Shown here piece by piece: positions 26,201 to 35,147 of a stretch of DNA of 64,000 bases. A program made the position numbers and the translations under genes. The stretch comes from Bacteroidota bacterium (GTDB lineage: Bacteria; Bacteroidota; Bacteroidia; AKYH767-A; 2013-40CM-41-45): the NCBI GenBank assembly GCA_003389385.1, contig QQVM01000017.1:74443-138442 (forward strand), read 5' to 3'. How positions within the stretch are numbered: position 1 is the stretch's first letter; each line of letters starts with the position of its first letter. The notes under the pieces are model-generated. The model searched no databases. It was not told the origin of the DNA and saw only the letters and a program-made list of their open reading frames with translations.

Positions 26201-26635
26201 ATGAAACCAATAGTCATCACAATTTTATTTTCTTTCTTACTTATCTCATGTAAAAAAGAGATAGACACAATAAAGTATGGACAGGATTTATGCGTGGAAT
26301 GTAAAATGACCATCATGGATAACAAATACGGAGCCGCCTTGATGTCGAATAAAGGTAAGACTTATAAATTTGATTCTGCTGAATGCATGGCGCATTACAT
26401 TAATGAGGGAAAGATCCCGGAAGCTGAAGTTTTTGTCATGAAGGTGAGTGACCATGCCAGTCCGGGAACAATGATTGACGCAGCTTCGGCTCATTTCCTT
26501 CACAGCCAGTTTCTGCCAAGTCCGATGGGAGCTTATCTGACCGCCTTAAGCTCCGAAGAATCATTGAAATCTTATATTTCAAGATTCAACGGTGAAGCCT
26601 GGACATGGCAGGATGCAAGAAATAATCTGAAATAA
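26201..26635 (+). CDS. nosL: NosL copper chaperone lipoprotein
   Basis: NosL is an outer- or inner-membrane lipoprotein that delivers Cu(I) for assembly of the NosZ CuZ site. The 144-residue protein has a signal peptide with a lipobox (LISC), then the family motif DLCVECKMTI, which supplies Cys and Met ligands. AECMAHYI and DAASAHFLHS regions further along fit the family. It starts 9 nt after the membrane protein gene, and its stop is directly followed by the nosD start. Confidence 0.93.
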   Translation: MKPIVITILFSFLLISCKKEIDTIKYGQDLCVECKMTIMDNKYGAALMSNKGKTYKFDSAECMAHYINEGKIPEAEVFVMKVSDHASPGTMIDAASAHFLHSQFLPSPMGAYLTALSSEESLKSYISRFNGEAWTWQDARNNLK

Positions 26636-27886
26636 ATGCTGAATCCCGCTTACATAATTATTCTGTTCGCTCTGCTGATTTCTTTTTCATCGAATGCAGT
26701 TAAGATTCATGTTGGCGGCTCTGATGGCTTGGCAAGCATCAGAGAAGCGGTTATGAAAGCGAAGGCAGGAGATACTGTATTGGTAAGGGCAGGAGTATAC
26801 ATGGAAGGAAGTATCGTCCTCAATAAGGGTATTGTATTATTAGCCGAGAAAGGAGTGGAGATTGACGCTCAGGGAAAAGAGCCTTTGATAGTTATTCGAG
26901 CTGATAAGTCTGTCGTTAAAGGATTCACACTTAAAAATTCAGGCTACAGTGACATCGCCGAAATTGCAGGCATTCGTCTGGAAAATGTAAAAGCCTGCAG
27001 AGTAGAGGATAATTACCTCTACAATAATTTCTTCGGAATTTATCTTTCCAATTCAAGCTATTGTATTTTGCGAAATAATGTAATTCATGGATTCGCAAGA
27101 ACTGAAACTTCTTCCGGTAACGGAATTCACCTATGGAAAAGCGATCATAACACTGTATTGGGAAATAAAATCAAAGGACATCGTGACGGTATTTATTTTG
27201 AATTTGTGAAGAACAGTTCAATAATCAACAATATCAGCGAAGACAATCTGCGATATGGCTTGCATTTTATGTTCTCCGACAATGATGTTTATCGTTACAA
27301 TATATTCCGAAGGAATGGTTCCGGCGTGGCGGTGATGTATACCAGAGATGTAGAAATGTCATTCAACAGATTCGAGCACAACTGGGGAAGCGCGTCTTAT
27401 GGTTTGCTTCTTAAGGATATTTCAAAGAGCCAAATCAGGAACAATATGTTTTTACGCAATACCACAGGCTTATATATGGAGGGTTCACACAGTACTATAA
27501 TTGAGCAGAACGATTTTCGTGAAAACGGTTGGGCATTGAGAATACTGGGAGATTGCTACAATGACACAATTACTTCGAATAATTTCATTGGAAATTCTTT
27601 TGATGTGGCAACTAATGCAGTGAGGAATATGAATTATTTTTATTCCAATTATTGGGACAAGTACACAGGCTATGACCTGAATAAGGATGGAACAGGCGAT
27701 ATTAGTTATTATCCGGTAAGTTTGTATTCTAAAATCACCGAAGAAAATCCTTACGCACTTATGATGCTGCACAGTTTCTTCATTGATCTGCTGAATCAAA
27801 CTGAAAAGCTGCTTCCGTCAATTACTCCGGACCAGTTTCTTGACGCATTGCCGAAAATGAAAAAACTGATGCATGATACATATTAG
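26636..27886 (+). CDS. nosD: NosD periplasmic copper-processing protein
   Basis: NosD is a periplasmic right-handed beta-helix protein needed with NosF and NosY for maturation of the copper centres of NosZ. The 416-residue protein has a signal peptide (about 1-22) and repeated short beta-helix turns (CASH/parallel beta-helix repeats) such as NYLYNNFFGIYLSNSSYCIL, NVIHGFA, GDIY-like turns and FNRFEHNW. Near the end is the NYWDKYTGYDLNKDGTGD motif typical of NosD. The ATG follows directly after the nosL stop, and the end overlaps nosF by 14 nt. Confidence 0.95.
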   Translation: MLNPAYIIILFALLISFSSNAVKIHVGGSDGLASIREAVMKAKAGDTVLVRAGVYMEGSIVLNKGIVLLAEKGVEIDAQGKEPLIVIRADKSVVKGFTLKNSGYSDIAEIAGIRLENVKACRVEDNYLYNNFFGIYLSNSSYCILRNNVIHGFARTETSSGNGIHLWKSDHNTVLGNKIKGHRDGIYFEFVKNSSIINNISEDNLRYGLHFMFSDNDVYRYNIFRRNGSGVAVMYTRDVEMSFNRFEHNWGSASYGLLLKDISKSQIRNNMFLRNTTGLYMEGSHSTIIEQNDFRENGWALRILGDCYNDTITSNNFIGNSFDVATNAVRNMNYFYSNYWDKYTGYDLNKDGTGDISYYPVSLYSKITEENPYALMMLHSFFIDLLNQTEKLLPSITPDQFLDALPKMKKLMHDTY

Positions 27887-28586
27887 CGGACTAAATAAAA
27901 GTTTTGGAAAGCAAACAGTGCTTAATGATATCAGCCTGGAATTTTCCGGAGGCAAGGTGATTTGCCTGATTGGGCCAAACGGAAGCGGCAAGACAACACT
28001 CATCAAGTGTTTACTAGGACTCGTTATTCCAGATCGTGGTATTGTGAAAATGGATACTCGCGACATGCTCAAAGACTGGACGTGCAGAAATGCTGTAGGG
28101 TACATGCCACAGATTCTGCGTTTTCCTGAGCAAATCCGGATGAAGAGCGTGTTTGAGCTGATTAAAGATTTCCGTTCAGATTTTCAAAACTACGATGAAG
28201 AGCTTATTGAATCGCTTGGTTTGAATTTAATAATGCAAAAGAAGATGGGAACTTTGTCAGGAGGAACAAGGCAAAAAGTAAGTGCTGCATTGGCCTTTTT
28301 GTTTCGTCCGAGTGTACTCGTTCTGGATGAGCCCACCAGCGGCCTTGATCCCGTGGCATCTGAAAAGTTAAAAAATAAAATCAGGAAAGAAAGGCAGAGA
28401 GGAGCATTGACTTTCATCACCACTCATAACATGAGTGAAGTAGAGGAGTTGGCGGACAATGTAGTATTCATTGTAGACGGTAAAATCCGTTTTTACAAAT
28501 CTGTAGACACTATAATGAATGAGACAGGAGAAATGAAGATAGGTAGAGGTCTTGCGAAATTGATGGAGGCAAACGGTTATGCTTAA
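27873..28586 (+). CDS. nosF: NosF ABC transporter ATP-binding protein
   Basis: NosF is the ATPase of the NosDFY complex, which powers a step in NosZ copper-site assembly. In 237 residues the Walker A motif is GPNGSGKTT (about 34-42), the signature is LSGGTRQKVS (about 128), the Walker B is VLVLDEPTSGLDP (about 147), and the switch His is in THNMSEVE. It overlaps nosD at the start and nosY at the end, so the three are translationally coupled. Confidence 0.95.
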   Translation: MIHISGLNKSFGKQTVLNDISLEFSGGKVICLIGPNGSGKTTLIKCLLGLVIPDRGIVKMDTRDMLKDWTCRNAVGYMPQILRFPEQIRMKSVFELIKDFRSDFQNYDEELIESLGLNLIMQKKMGTLSGGTRQKVSAALAFLFRPSVLVLDEPTSGLDPVASEKLKNKIRKERQRGALTFITTHNMSEVEELADNVVFIVDGKIRFYKSVDTIMNETGEMKIGRGLAKLMEANGYA

Positions 28587-29346
28587 AGTATTTTCATACG
28601 TTTTTCAAGAGGTGTTCAGAAACAGGATGCTTGTCTTTTATTCGCTGTTCCTGTTTCTGCTTTCCAGTGGTTTGTTTTATTTCGGAGCAGACAGCTCAAA
28701 AGCCGTGGTCAGCTTGCTGCATGTAGTGCTGTTGGTAGTTCCTCTTTTGTGCATTGTATTTGCAACTATTCACTACTACAATTCGCTCGAGTTTATCGAA
28801 TTGTTGCTAGCTCAACCAGTTCCAAGAAGACGGATTTTCACCGGTGAATACCTCGGTTTAAGTGTGGCAATGACATTAGCATTGCTGACAGGGCTTGGAT
28901 TACCGGTTCTTTTCTGGGATACTTCGGCGGCCTCCTTGTTTCTGTTGGCTATGGGAGTTATGCTTACTTTTATTTTTACCTCTATAGCTTTTTTCGCTTC
29001 AGTAAGCAGTACCGACAAATCAAAAGGTATTGGAACGGCGCTGATAATCTGGTTTTATTATGCAGTGATTTTCGATGGACTTGTATTACTCGTTCTTCAT
29101 TACTTCAGCGATTATCCTCTTGAAAAGGTCGTACTTGTGCTTACGACACTGAATCCGATTGACCTGGCAAGAGTTTTTGTATTGCTCAAACTGGATACAT
29201 CCGCATTAATGGGATATACAGGATCACTTTTTCAAAGTTTTTTCGGAACAATTTGGGGAATTCTGTTTTCCCTGTTTTTCCTTCTGCTTTGGCTGGTGAT
29301 ACCTCTCTGGCTTTCAATCAGAATATTTACAAGAAAAGACTTATAA
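28579..29346 (+). CDS. nosY: NosY ABC transporter permease
   Basis: NosY is the membrane subunit of NosDFY, a permease of the ABC-2 type. Its 255 residues contain six hydrophobic helices, with the conserved VPRRRIFTGEYLGLSVAM-like loop between helices 2 and 3 and a C-terminal helix rich in Leu and Trp. It overlaps nosF by 8 nt and is the last gene of the nos cluster. The convergent OmpA-like gene ends 27 nt after it. nosR and nosX, found with clade I nosZ, are absent, as usual for clade II clusters. Confidence 0.93.
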   Translation: MLKVFSYVFQEVFRNRMLVFYSLFLFLLSSGLFYFGADSSKAVVSLLHVVLLVVPLLCIVFATIHYYNSLEFIELLLAQPVPRRRIFTGEYLGLSVAMTLALLTGLGLPVLFWDTSAASLFLLAMGVMLTFIFTSIAFFASVSSTDKSKGIGTALIIWFYYAVIFDGLVLLVLHYFSDYPLEKVVLVLTTLNPIDLARVFVLLKLDTSALMGYTGSLFQSFFGTIWGILFSLFFLLLWLVIPLWLSIRIFTRKDL

Positions 29347-29372
29347 GAACTTTGAAGAATTTTTGATTTCGA

Positions 29373-31544
29373 TTATTCCAGAACAGTGAATTCCACTCTT
29401 CGGTTTAGTTTTCTTCCTTCAGCAGTCGAGTTTGTAGCGATTGGTTTTTCTGAGCCGTGACCAAAACTCCTGATTCTGTATTCGTCTATCATTCGTTTTT
29501 GCAGATATTCCTTCACAACATCTGCTCTTTTTTGTGAAAGTACTTTGTTCGCTGATGCTGAACCTGTATTGTCTGTATGCCCTTCTATCAGTATTTTGTA
29601 GTTTGGTTTTCTTCGCAGCAGGGAGACAAGTTCTTCCAGGGAAGAATAGCTTTCCGGCCTTATCACTGCTTTTCCAGTTTCGAATTCAAGATTAGAAAAT
29701 ACCCTGTTAAGCACTTCCTGTTCTTCTGCTTCCAGTACTGCTTTTTGTGGAGGCCTGTTAATGATTTCGTTTTTCTCTATTATCGGACAGCCGTTATTTG
29801 ATGCCGGGCCCGGGACAAGTATGCAAGAATCCAGACGGTCGATTATACCGTCTTCATCCGTATCAGGACAGCCGTTATACATCCAGGGTCCTTTGTCGTA
29901 AATGCAATCATCTTCCAGGTCAGGAATAGAATCACCGTCAGTATCCGGACATCCTCTGAATATTTCGAGACCAGGCAGATCAGGACAAGCATCCTTGGCG
30001 TCTGGTACACCGTCATTGTCACTGTCAGGACATCCTTCAAATTTTTTCAGCCCAGCTGTATCCGGGCATGCATCTGCATGATCCGGAACTCCGTCCATAT
30101 CTTTGTCTGGGCAACCCTCCAAAGCAGGCAGTCCGGGTATATCCGGACATTTGTCATTCTTGTCAGCTACTTTATCTCTGTCACGATCACGTTTGGGTCT
30201 TCCAAAAATAAGATTGAAACCAGCCTGCACATTTGCACTCTTGGTATTCAAAGGAAGAAAAGTTCCGTATACATTATCTGAAACCAAATAAAACTGAACA
30301 GGTCCCGCGTTAGCAGAAACTCCGGCTCCAAAATTAAATGCAGAATTATTCAGATATGACCATGATGTGCTCAGGCTAATATTGCGGGTTGCCTTCAGGT
30401 TATAGGCGAAAGTAAGAGAAGGATGCAGACTTTCTTTGAAATATTCAAAATGAAGCAATCCTGATATACTACTGTTTTCATTTAAATTATAACTTGCATT
30501 CAAGCGTAAATTTGCGGGCAGAACAGAGCTATAGTGATCAGAATTTTCAGATGTCCCGAATGAACCCGAAAGCGAATCAAGAACATTCTGGATGTTTGTA
30601 GTGCTGTCGTTGATGAAGCCTTTGAGGTCAACACCGCCAAATGAATAGCTGCCTTCTTCCGAACGGAAATTTTTCACATTGCTTTTCCAGCGAATGTACC
30701 CCAGATTATTCAGTGCGATGCCATACTTCCATTTTTCATTGTAAACATATTGTGCGCCGATGTCAATTCCCCAGCCACGGTTATCCATTTTATACAGATA
30801 GTTCCGAATATTTTTTCTCTTTTCAGATTTGTCTTCGGAATCAATGCCATCGTAACCAGGCTCTGAATTTTCCAGTGAAGATGTGTGTATGATTACCTCT
30901 GTCGGAATTATAAGAGAATAATCTTCAGGAGAAGTATATAATCCGAAACTGCCAGTAGTGGAAGAAAAGTTCTCCATGCCGTACAGATGTTTGATTCTGA
31001 ACCCCGCACTGAATTTTTCATTAATTTGTCTAGACATTCCCAGTGCATATTCTCTGTAATGGCTTGCATCAAATCCTGTTTTTCCGAAGTCAAGTTCAGT
31101 GCCAATAAATGGCCCATTGCCTTTATCAAGTAATTCTATGAGGGCTTTGTCAAAAGAAAAACCGAACTGGAGTTGCTCCGTGATGCCGGCGTGAAAAAAG
31201 TTTGGTCCCAGTTTGTATCCGATGGAAAGAATATCCGTGCTGATTCCTGCACTGATATAATTTCTCTTTCCCATTTTACTGATGGCATTGTCTATATCAA
31301 TTTGAACAGAATCATCGGAGCGGACTTTGTAAAAATCATGATATGTAAAGCTGTTGTTTCCGTAATACGCTGATAGGTGCGAAATAAAAGGAATACCAAT
31401 ATGTATTTTGCTTTCCGGAATAAAGGCCGGATTAGTTTTTATCCCCTGAACAGGTGAGTTAAGATTGTGCAAAGTCAGGCCTTGCCATGCCAATACTGAT
31501 TTCTGACAAGCAATGAAAAGAAATAGGAAGGTGAAAAACCTCAT
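29373..31544 (-). CDS. Outer-membrane protein: DUF5723-like barrel, thrombospondin-3 repeats, OmpA domain
   Basis: The 723-residue protein has a signal peptide (ending near VLAWQ) and an N-terminal region of about 430 residues that resembles DUF5723 beta-barrel proteins. Five Ca2+-binding type 3 repeats follow (about 453-585), each with a DxDxDGxxD- and GCPD-type pattern. An OmpA C-terminal domain ends it (about 605-720, with ILIEGHTDNTGSASANKVLS and RRVEFTVL), which should bind peptidoglycan. It is encoded directly downstream of a lipoprotein gene (11 nt gap), so the two probably form a unit. The role is likely structural or adhesive in the cell envelope. Confidence 0.9.
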   Translation of the reverse strand: MRFFTFLFLFIACQKSVLAWQGLTLHNLNSPVQGIKTNPAFIPESKIHIGIPFISHLSAYYGNNSFTYHDFYKVRSDDSVQIDIDNAISKMGKRNYISAGISTDILSIGYKLGPNFFHAGITEQLQFGFSFDKALIELLDKGNGPFIGTELDFGKTGFDASHYREYALGMSRQINEKFSAGFRIKHLYGMENFSSTTGSFGLYTSPEDYSLIIPTEVIIHTSSLENSEPGYDGIDSEDKSEKRKNIRNYLYKMDNRGWGIDIGAQYVYNEKWKYGIALNNLGYIRWKSNVKNFRSEEGSYSFGGVDLKGFINDSTTNIQNVLDSLSGSFGTSENSDHYSSVLPANLRLNASYNLNENSSISGLLHFEYFKESLHPSLTFAYNLKATRNISLSTSWSYLNNSAFNFGAGVSANAGPVQFYLVSDNVYGTFLPLNTKSANVQAGFNLIFGRPKRDRDRDKVADKNDKCPDIPGLPALEGCPDKDMDGVPDHADACPDTAGLKKFEGCPDSDNDGVPDAKDACPDLPGLEIFRGCPDTDGDSIPDLEDDCIYDKGPWMYNGCPDTDEDGIIDRLDSCILVPGPASNNGCPIIEKNEIINRPPQKAVLEAEEQEVLNRVFSNLEFETGKAVIRPESYSSLEELVSLLRRKPNYKILIEGHTDNTGSASANKVLSQKRADVVKEYLQKRMIDEYRIRSFGHGSEKPIATNSTAEGRKLNRRVEFTVLE

Positions 31545-31555
31545 GCTGTGGTCTC

Positions 31556-33154
31556 TTAGCGGAATTTTAATAGCAGATTTGCTCTGACTCCAACCTTAAC
31601 CTCTATGTAGTTGTTTTTGTAAATGGCTACAGAACTCATTGGGCTATCCTTAGTGTCAATAACAGCACGAATAATTATTTTCCTGGCTGTGTAAATATTC
31701 GTAAGTCTGTTAGATTCAAAATATTCATCCCGCATTTCATGAGCTGCAGCGATCACTTCTCCGGAGCTGTTCATGTCGGCGGATCTGACAATTTGATCAG
31801 CAGGATCTGAGAGCATGGAGTCGAGAATATTTCCGGATTGGTCAGCAAAGTAGAGCTGAAGCAAAGCTCTGGCAGGAAAGGCATTGCGAATATTAATGCG
31901 GAATGTGGCTGATTTGACTTCGTCAATATTTTCAAGAGTAAATTCAGTTGTATCCTGTACCACAAATCCTTGTGCATATCCTCTCAACGGAAACAATGCT
32001 TTTATATCCACACTGAATTTACTTGAGTCTTCTACAAAATTATAAACCGGGAAAGGGGAATTGGTGACCGCGCTTACTTCAAAATCAAGATATCTGGGAT
32101 TCTGGTTGAGGACAGTGTGCACATTGCTGTTGTTTTTATCCAGAGTAAATGAACCAGATGCAGTTTGTCCTGTAAGTATCGGATAAGACACCGGAAGGGG
32201 ATCAGGAATAGATCCGGTAACATTCAGGTTGCCGCTGACTGCGGAATACGCATACAAGGAGTTTAGACGTGCATTAAGCGGGATACCGAATGAATTTTTA
32301 ATGTCAAATGTTATTTTGGGATCATCCAATATGATGCTTCCCCCAAGTTCATTGTTGAAGAGTGATATATGAGCAGAGTCTTCCCTAATGGTCATTTGTC
32401 TTTGACCCAGATATCCGAATGCCTGCCGGATGCGAATGTTCTCAATGTTTGCATTAATATTCACATCCTTATTTGTAAGGGGGGATGAGCTTCCTGAGTT
32501 TGACAGCGTAAGGTTATAATCTACTCTTAGCTGATTGAAATTGCCGGAAGACCGAAAGTCAAGTTTATATCCGCTTAGATCAGTGACTGATTGAAAATTC
32601 ACCGGTGTGCCATTACCCCCATTCAGTGGAACAGAAAGAAAAAACGGAACTCCGTGTTTACGTACATCAGGCATGCGAATTTCAAGTATGGCATTGTGAG
32701 GCACAGTTGAAGCCAATGAAAAATTCAGATCTCCCATACTTAGATAAACCGAATCAAGCTGTTCGCCACCGGAAGTATTAAATGGTATTATCACGGAATT
32801 GCTGAGTGTGAGGTTGCCGGAATTATAAAGCAGATTGCTGTCTGCCTGGCTGATAGAAAAGTTTTCATAAAAAATTTGATCAGGCAGAATAAGAAATTCC
32901 GCTCCGTTCACTGACACTACATTGCCTGTGTAAGCCAGATATACGAGACGTGTGCTGTCGGAAAATATCGAAGTGCTGCTGCTCAGTCCTGTGATGTCAT
33001 TAATGGTCAATGTTGAATTTACCAGAGGAATTGCAATGTCAGGATCCCAGGTAGAAGCAGCGACTTTATCATAGTTAAATTCATTCTCCTTGATGCATGA
33101 GAATAAGATAACTGATATACCAAAGAGAATGAAGGTTTTTCGGATTGAATTCAT
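31556..33154 (-). CDS. Beta-rich envelope lipoprotein, function unknown (532 aa)
   Basis: The protein starts with a short hydrophobic signal and a lipobox (LFSC, Cys20), followed by IKENEFNYDKVA. The rest is rich in Ser, Asn, Asp and beta-prone residues, with no helices, cysteines or enzyme motifs that I can see. It contains repeated strand patterns such as VTGSIPDP and NSNVHTVLNQ. It is encoded 11 nt before the OmpA-like gene on the same strand and probably acts with it at the outer membrane. I cannot assign a function. Confidence 0.85.
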   Translation of the reverse strand: MNSIRKTFILFGISVILFSCIKENEFNYDKVAASTWDPDIAIPLVNSTLTINDITGLSSSTSIFSDSTRLVYLAYTGNVVSVNGAEFLILPDQIFYENFSISQADSNLLYNSGNLTLSNSVIIPFNTSGGEQLDSVYLSMGDLNFSLASTVPHNAILEIRMPDVRKHGVPFFLSVPLNGGNGTPVNFQSVTDLSGYKLDFRSSGNFNQLRVDYNLTLSNSGSSSPLTNKDVNINANIENIRIRQAFGYLGQRQMTIREDSAHISLFNNELGGSIILDDPKITFDIKNSFGIPLNARLNSLYAYSAVSGNLNVTGSIPDPLPVSYPILTGQTASGSFTLDKNNSNVHTVLNQNPRYLDFEVSAVTNSPFPVYNFVEDSSKFSVDIKALFPLRGYAQGFVVQDTTEFTLENIDEVKSATFRINIRNAFPARALLQLYFADQSGNILDSMLSDPADQIVRSADMNSSGEVIAAAHEMRDEYFESNRLTNIYTARKIIIRAVIDTKDSPMSSVAIYKNNYIEVKVGVRANLLLKFR

Positions 33155-33224
33155 TCTGATTCAAAGTCAGTGATTAAAGAAAAGCAATATTGTTCATCTG
33201 ATAATTAATTTAAGGGTTTTTTAT

Positions 33225-33842
33225 TTACAAATTTGTGTTAAAAGGAATTTGCTGTTGAGCTTCTTTCAGGTGGAAAGATTTTCTGTGCATTGGAGAAAGT
33301 CCAAGTGACAATATCATCTTTCTGTGTTCTGCGGTTCCGTAGCCTTTATTTTTATTCCATCGATATTGAGGATAAATAATATGCATCTCATTCATATAAT
33401 CGTCACGATAAGTTTTAGCCAGCACTGAAGCCGCAGCGATGGAAGCGAACCTGGAATCTCCCTCGATAAAACATTGATGTGAAATTCCCTGATAAGGTTT
33501 AAATCGGTTGCCGTCTATCAGCAAAAGTTCGGGTACTACTGCCAACTTCGAAACCGCCAGGTGCATGGCTTTGATTGAAGCATTCAAAATGTTGATTCGG
33601 TCTATTTCCTCTTCTGAAACACTTGCAACGGCCCAGGCTATTGCATTCATTTCAATATATGGCCTTAGAATCAGTCTTTCCTTTTCACTGAGCTGTTTTG
33701 AGTCGTTCAGTCCGGGGTGCATGAAGTTGTGCGGAAGTATAACTGCAGCAGCAAATACAGGTCCGGCGAGGCAACCTCTTCCTGCTTCGTCACAACCTGC
33801 TTCAAGAAGGTCTTTGCTGTAATATGATGGCAGTGATTTCAT
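33225..33842 (-). CDS. rnhB: Ribonuclease HII
   Basis: RNase HII removes RNA from RNA/DNA hybrids and excises single ribonucleotides from DNA. The catalytic residues are visible: Asp-Glu in GCDEAGRGCLAGPV (near residue 18), Asp in LLIDGN, and Asp/Glu in the ARFASIAAASVLAKTYRD region. The length is 205 residues. I chose the ATG at 33842 over a TTG one codon upstream. It ends with a basic tail. It lies 7 nt after a glycosyltransferase gene on the same strand and is probably cotranscribed. Confidence 0.96.
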   Translation of the reverse strand: MKSLPSYYSKDLLEAGCDEAGRGCLAGPVFAAAVILPHNFMHPGLNDSKQLSEKERLILRPYIEMNAIAWAVASVSEEEIDRINILNASIKAMHLAVSKLAVVPELLLIDGNRFKPYQGISHQCFIEGDSRFASIAAASVLAKTYRDDYMNEMHIIYPQYRWNKNKGYGTAEHRKMILSLGLSPMHRKSFHLKEAQQQIPFNTNL

Positions 33843-33849
33843 CAATGTT

Positions 33850-34980
33850 TCAGTTTATACCGCTGGCTTTGCATATGCATGACCATAGAGAAGCTGCTGT
33901 TTGATCCCAATTGAATGACAAGCTTCTGCTCAATCCTTTATTGGATAATTCATCCCTTAATACGGATTCATTACTGAGCTTTTCCATCGCTGCAGCAATG
34001 TTTTCTTCTGAGAAGGGATTTACATAATAAGCTGCATCACCGCCGATTTCCGGCATTGCTGAGGTGTGTGAAGTGATTACCGGCACTTTGCATCGAAATG
34101 CTTCCAGAATGGGAATTCCGAAGCCCTCGAAAACTGAAACATATGTCATGGCGAATGCTGCGCCGGTCAATTTTCTGAGCTCAGAATCTTCCAGCCGGCC
34201 AGTGAACACTACCTCTCCTTTGAAATGCATGCTGCTGAATGCTTGTTCCATTTCAGCTGTCCACCATCTGCGCGTGCCGGCAAGTATTAATTTCATCGAC
34301 GAACCTGTGTGCTTTTTAAAAATGTCGAAGGCAGTTAGCAGTCTGCTGATGTTTTTTCTTGCATGCAATGCGCCAACAAAAAGAAAATAATCATTCCCCC
34401 CGGCATACTTGTCCTTCATCTCTTTTTTTTCTTCTTCCGACAATGGTTTATAGCTATCACCAACACCATTGTAAGTTAGGTCAATTTTTTCAGGATTTAT
34501 TTGGTAATGTTCGGCAAGATCTTTTCTTGAAAAATCTGATACAGTGGCAATGCGGTTAGCTCGTTTCGCAAACTTTGGGAAAAAGAAACGCAGATATTTT
34601 CTGATTAGGAAAGGCAAATCTCCCGGATAATGTTCAAAATTGATATCATGAATCACTGCAACTGATTTTACATTACTCCTCAATGAAACAAATCCGTCAC
34701 ATGATACGAACATGTCTGCTTTTTCTTTTTTCAGTATTGCGGGAATAATCCACTCATACCAGATAAACCATAGGAATGGATGCCCTGCTCTGGGGCCGCT
34801 GAAAACTCCTTTTACATTACTGCTGAAAATAAAATCTTGTGAAAAGGGTCGGTCAAAAATAAAAATGAATTCATGTTCGGGATGATCGCGCGTGATTCTT
34901 CGGAATGTCTCATAGGTAAAGTATCCTATGCCTTCCATCTTGTTATTTTGAAGCATCCTGGTATTGACCGCAATTCTCAT
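33850..34980 (-). CDS. GT4-type family 1 glycosyltransferase
   Basis: From the ATG at 34980 the protein has 376 residues and the two-domain GT-B fold. N-terminal conserved parts are NTRMLQNNKMEGIGYFTYE and AVIHDINFEHYPG. In the C-terminal domain the donor-binding region reads YVSVFEGFGIPILEAFRCKVPVITS, with the conserved Glu pair (E-x7-E). Such enzymes build exopolysaccharide or lipopolysaccharide chains from nucleotide sugars. The longer ORF starting at 35013 adds 11 residues unlike the family, so I rejected it. The polysaccharide genes at 37341-42480 lie nearby, but not in the same transcription unit. Confidence 0.92.
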   Translation of the reverse strand: MRIAVNTRMLQNNKMEGIGYFTYETFRRITRDHPEHEFIFIFDRPFSQDFIFSSNVKGVFSGPRAGHPFLWFIWYEWIIPAILKKEKADMFVSCDGFVSLRSNVKSVAVIHDINFEHYPGDLPFLIRKYLRFFFPKFAKRANRIATVSDFSRKDLAEHYQINPEKIDLTYNGVGDSYKPLSEEEKKEMKDKYAGGNDYFLFVGALHARKNISRLLTAFDIFKKHTGSSMKLILAGTRRWWTAEMEQAFSSMHFKGEVVFTGRLEDSELRKLTGAAFAMTYVSVFEGFGIPILEAFRCKVPVITSHTSAMPEIGGDAAYYVNPFSEENIAAAMEKLSNESVLRDELSNKGLSRSLSFNWDQTAASLWSCICKASGIN

Positions 34981-35109
34981 ATGCCGATAATCCTGCGAAA
35001 ATAGCATTCGCAAACGCTGCTAAAATAAGAATTGCAAAAAGTTAAAAACAAGGCTGAATGAATGCTCACCCTGTTTTGTTGATAAATGGATAATGCTGGA
35101 TAATTCCGG

Positions 35110-35141
35110 TTGATCATGTGCTTGAAAATAGATTAATTTTG
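35110..35141 (+). promoter_or_regulatory. Promoter of the lpxD-like gene, near-leaderless
   Basis: TTG (35110-35112), 21 nt, then TAATTTTG (35134-35141), an exact TAnnTTTG -7 match. The ATG at 35148 is only 7 nt beyond the -7 element, so the mRNA would have no leader or one of a few nucleotides. This also rules out the upstream GTG at 35118 as start if the promoter is real. Confidence 0.6.
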
Positions 35142-35147
35142 TCGACA

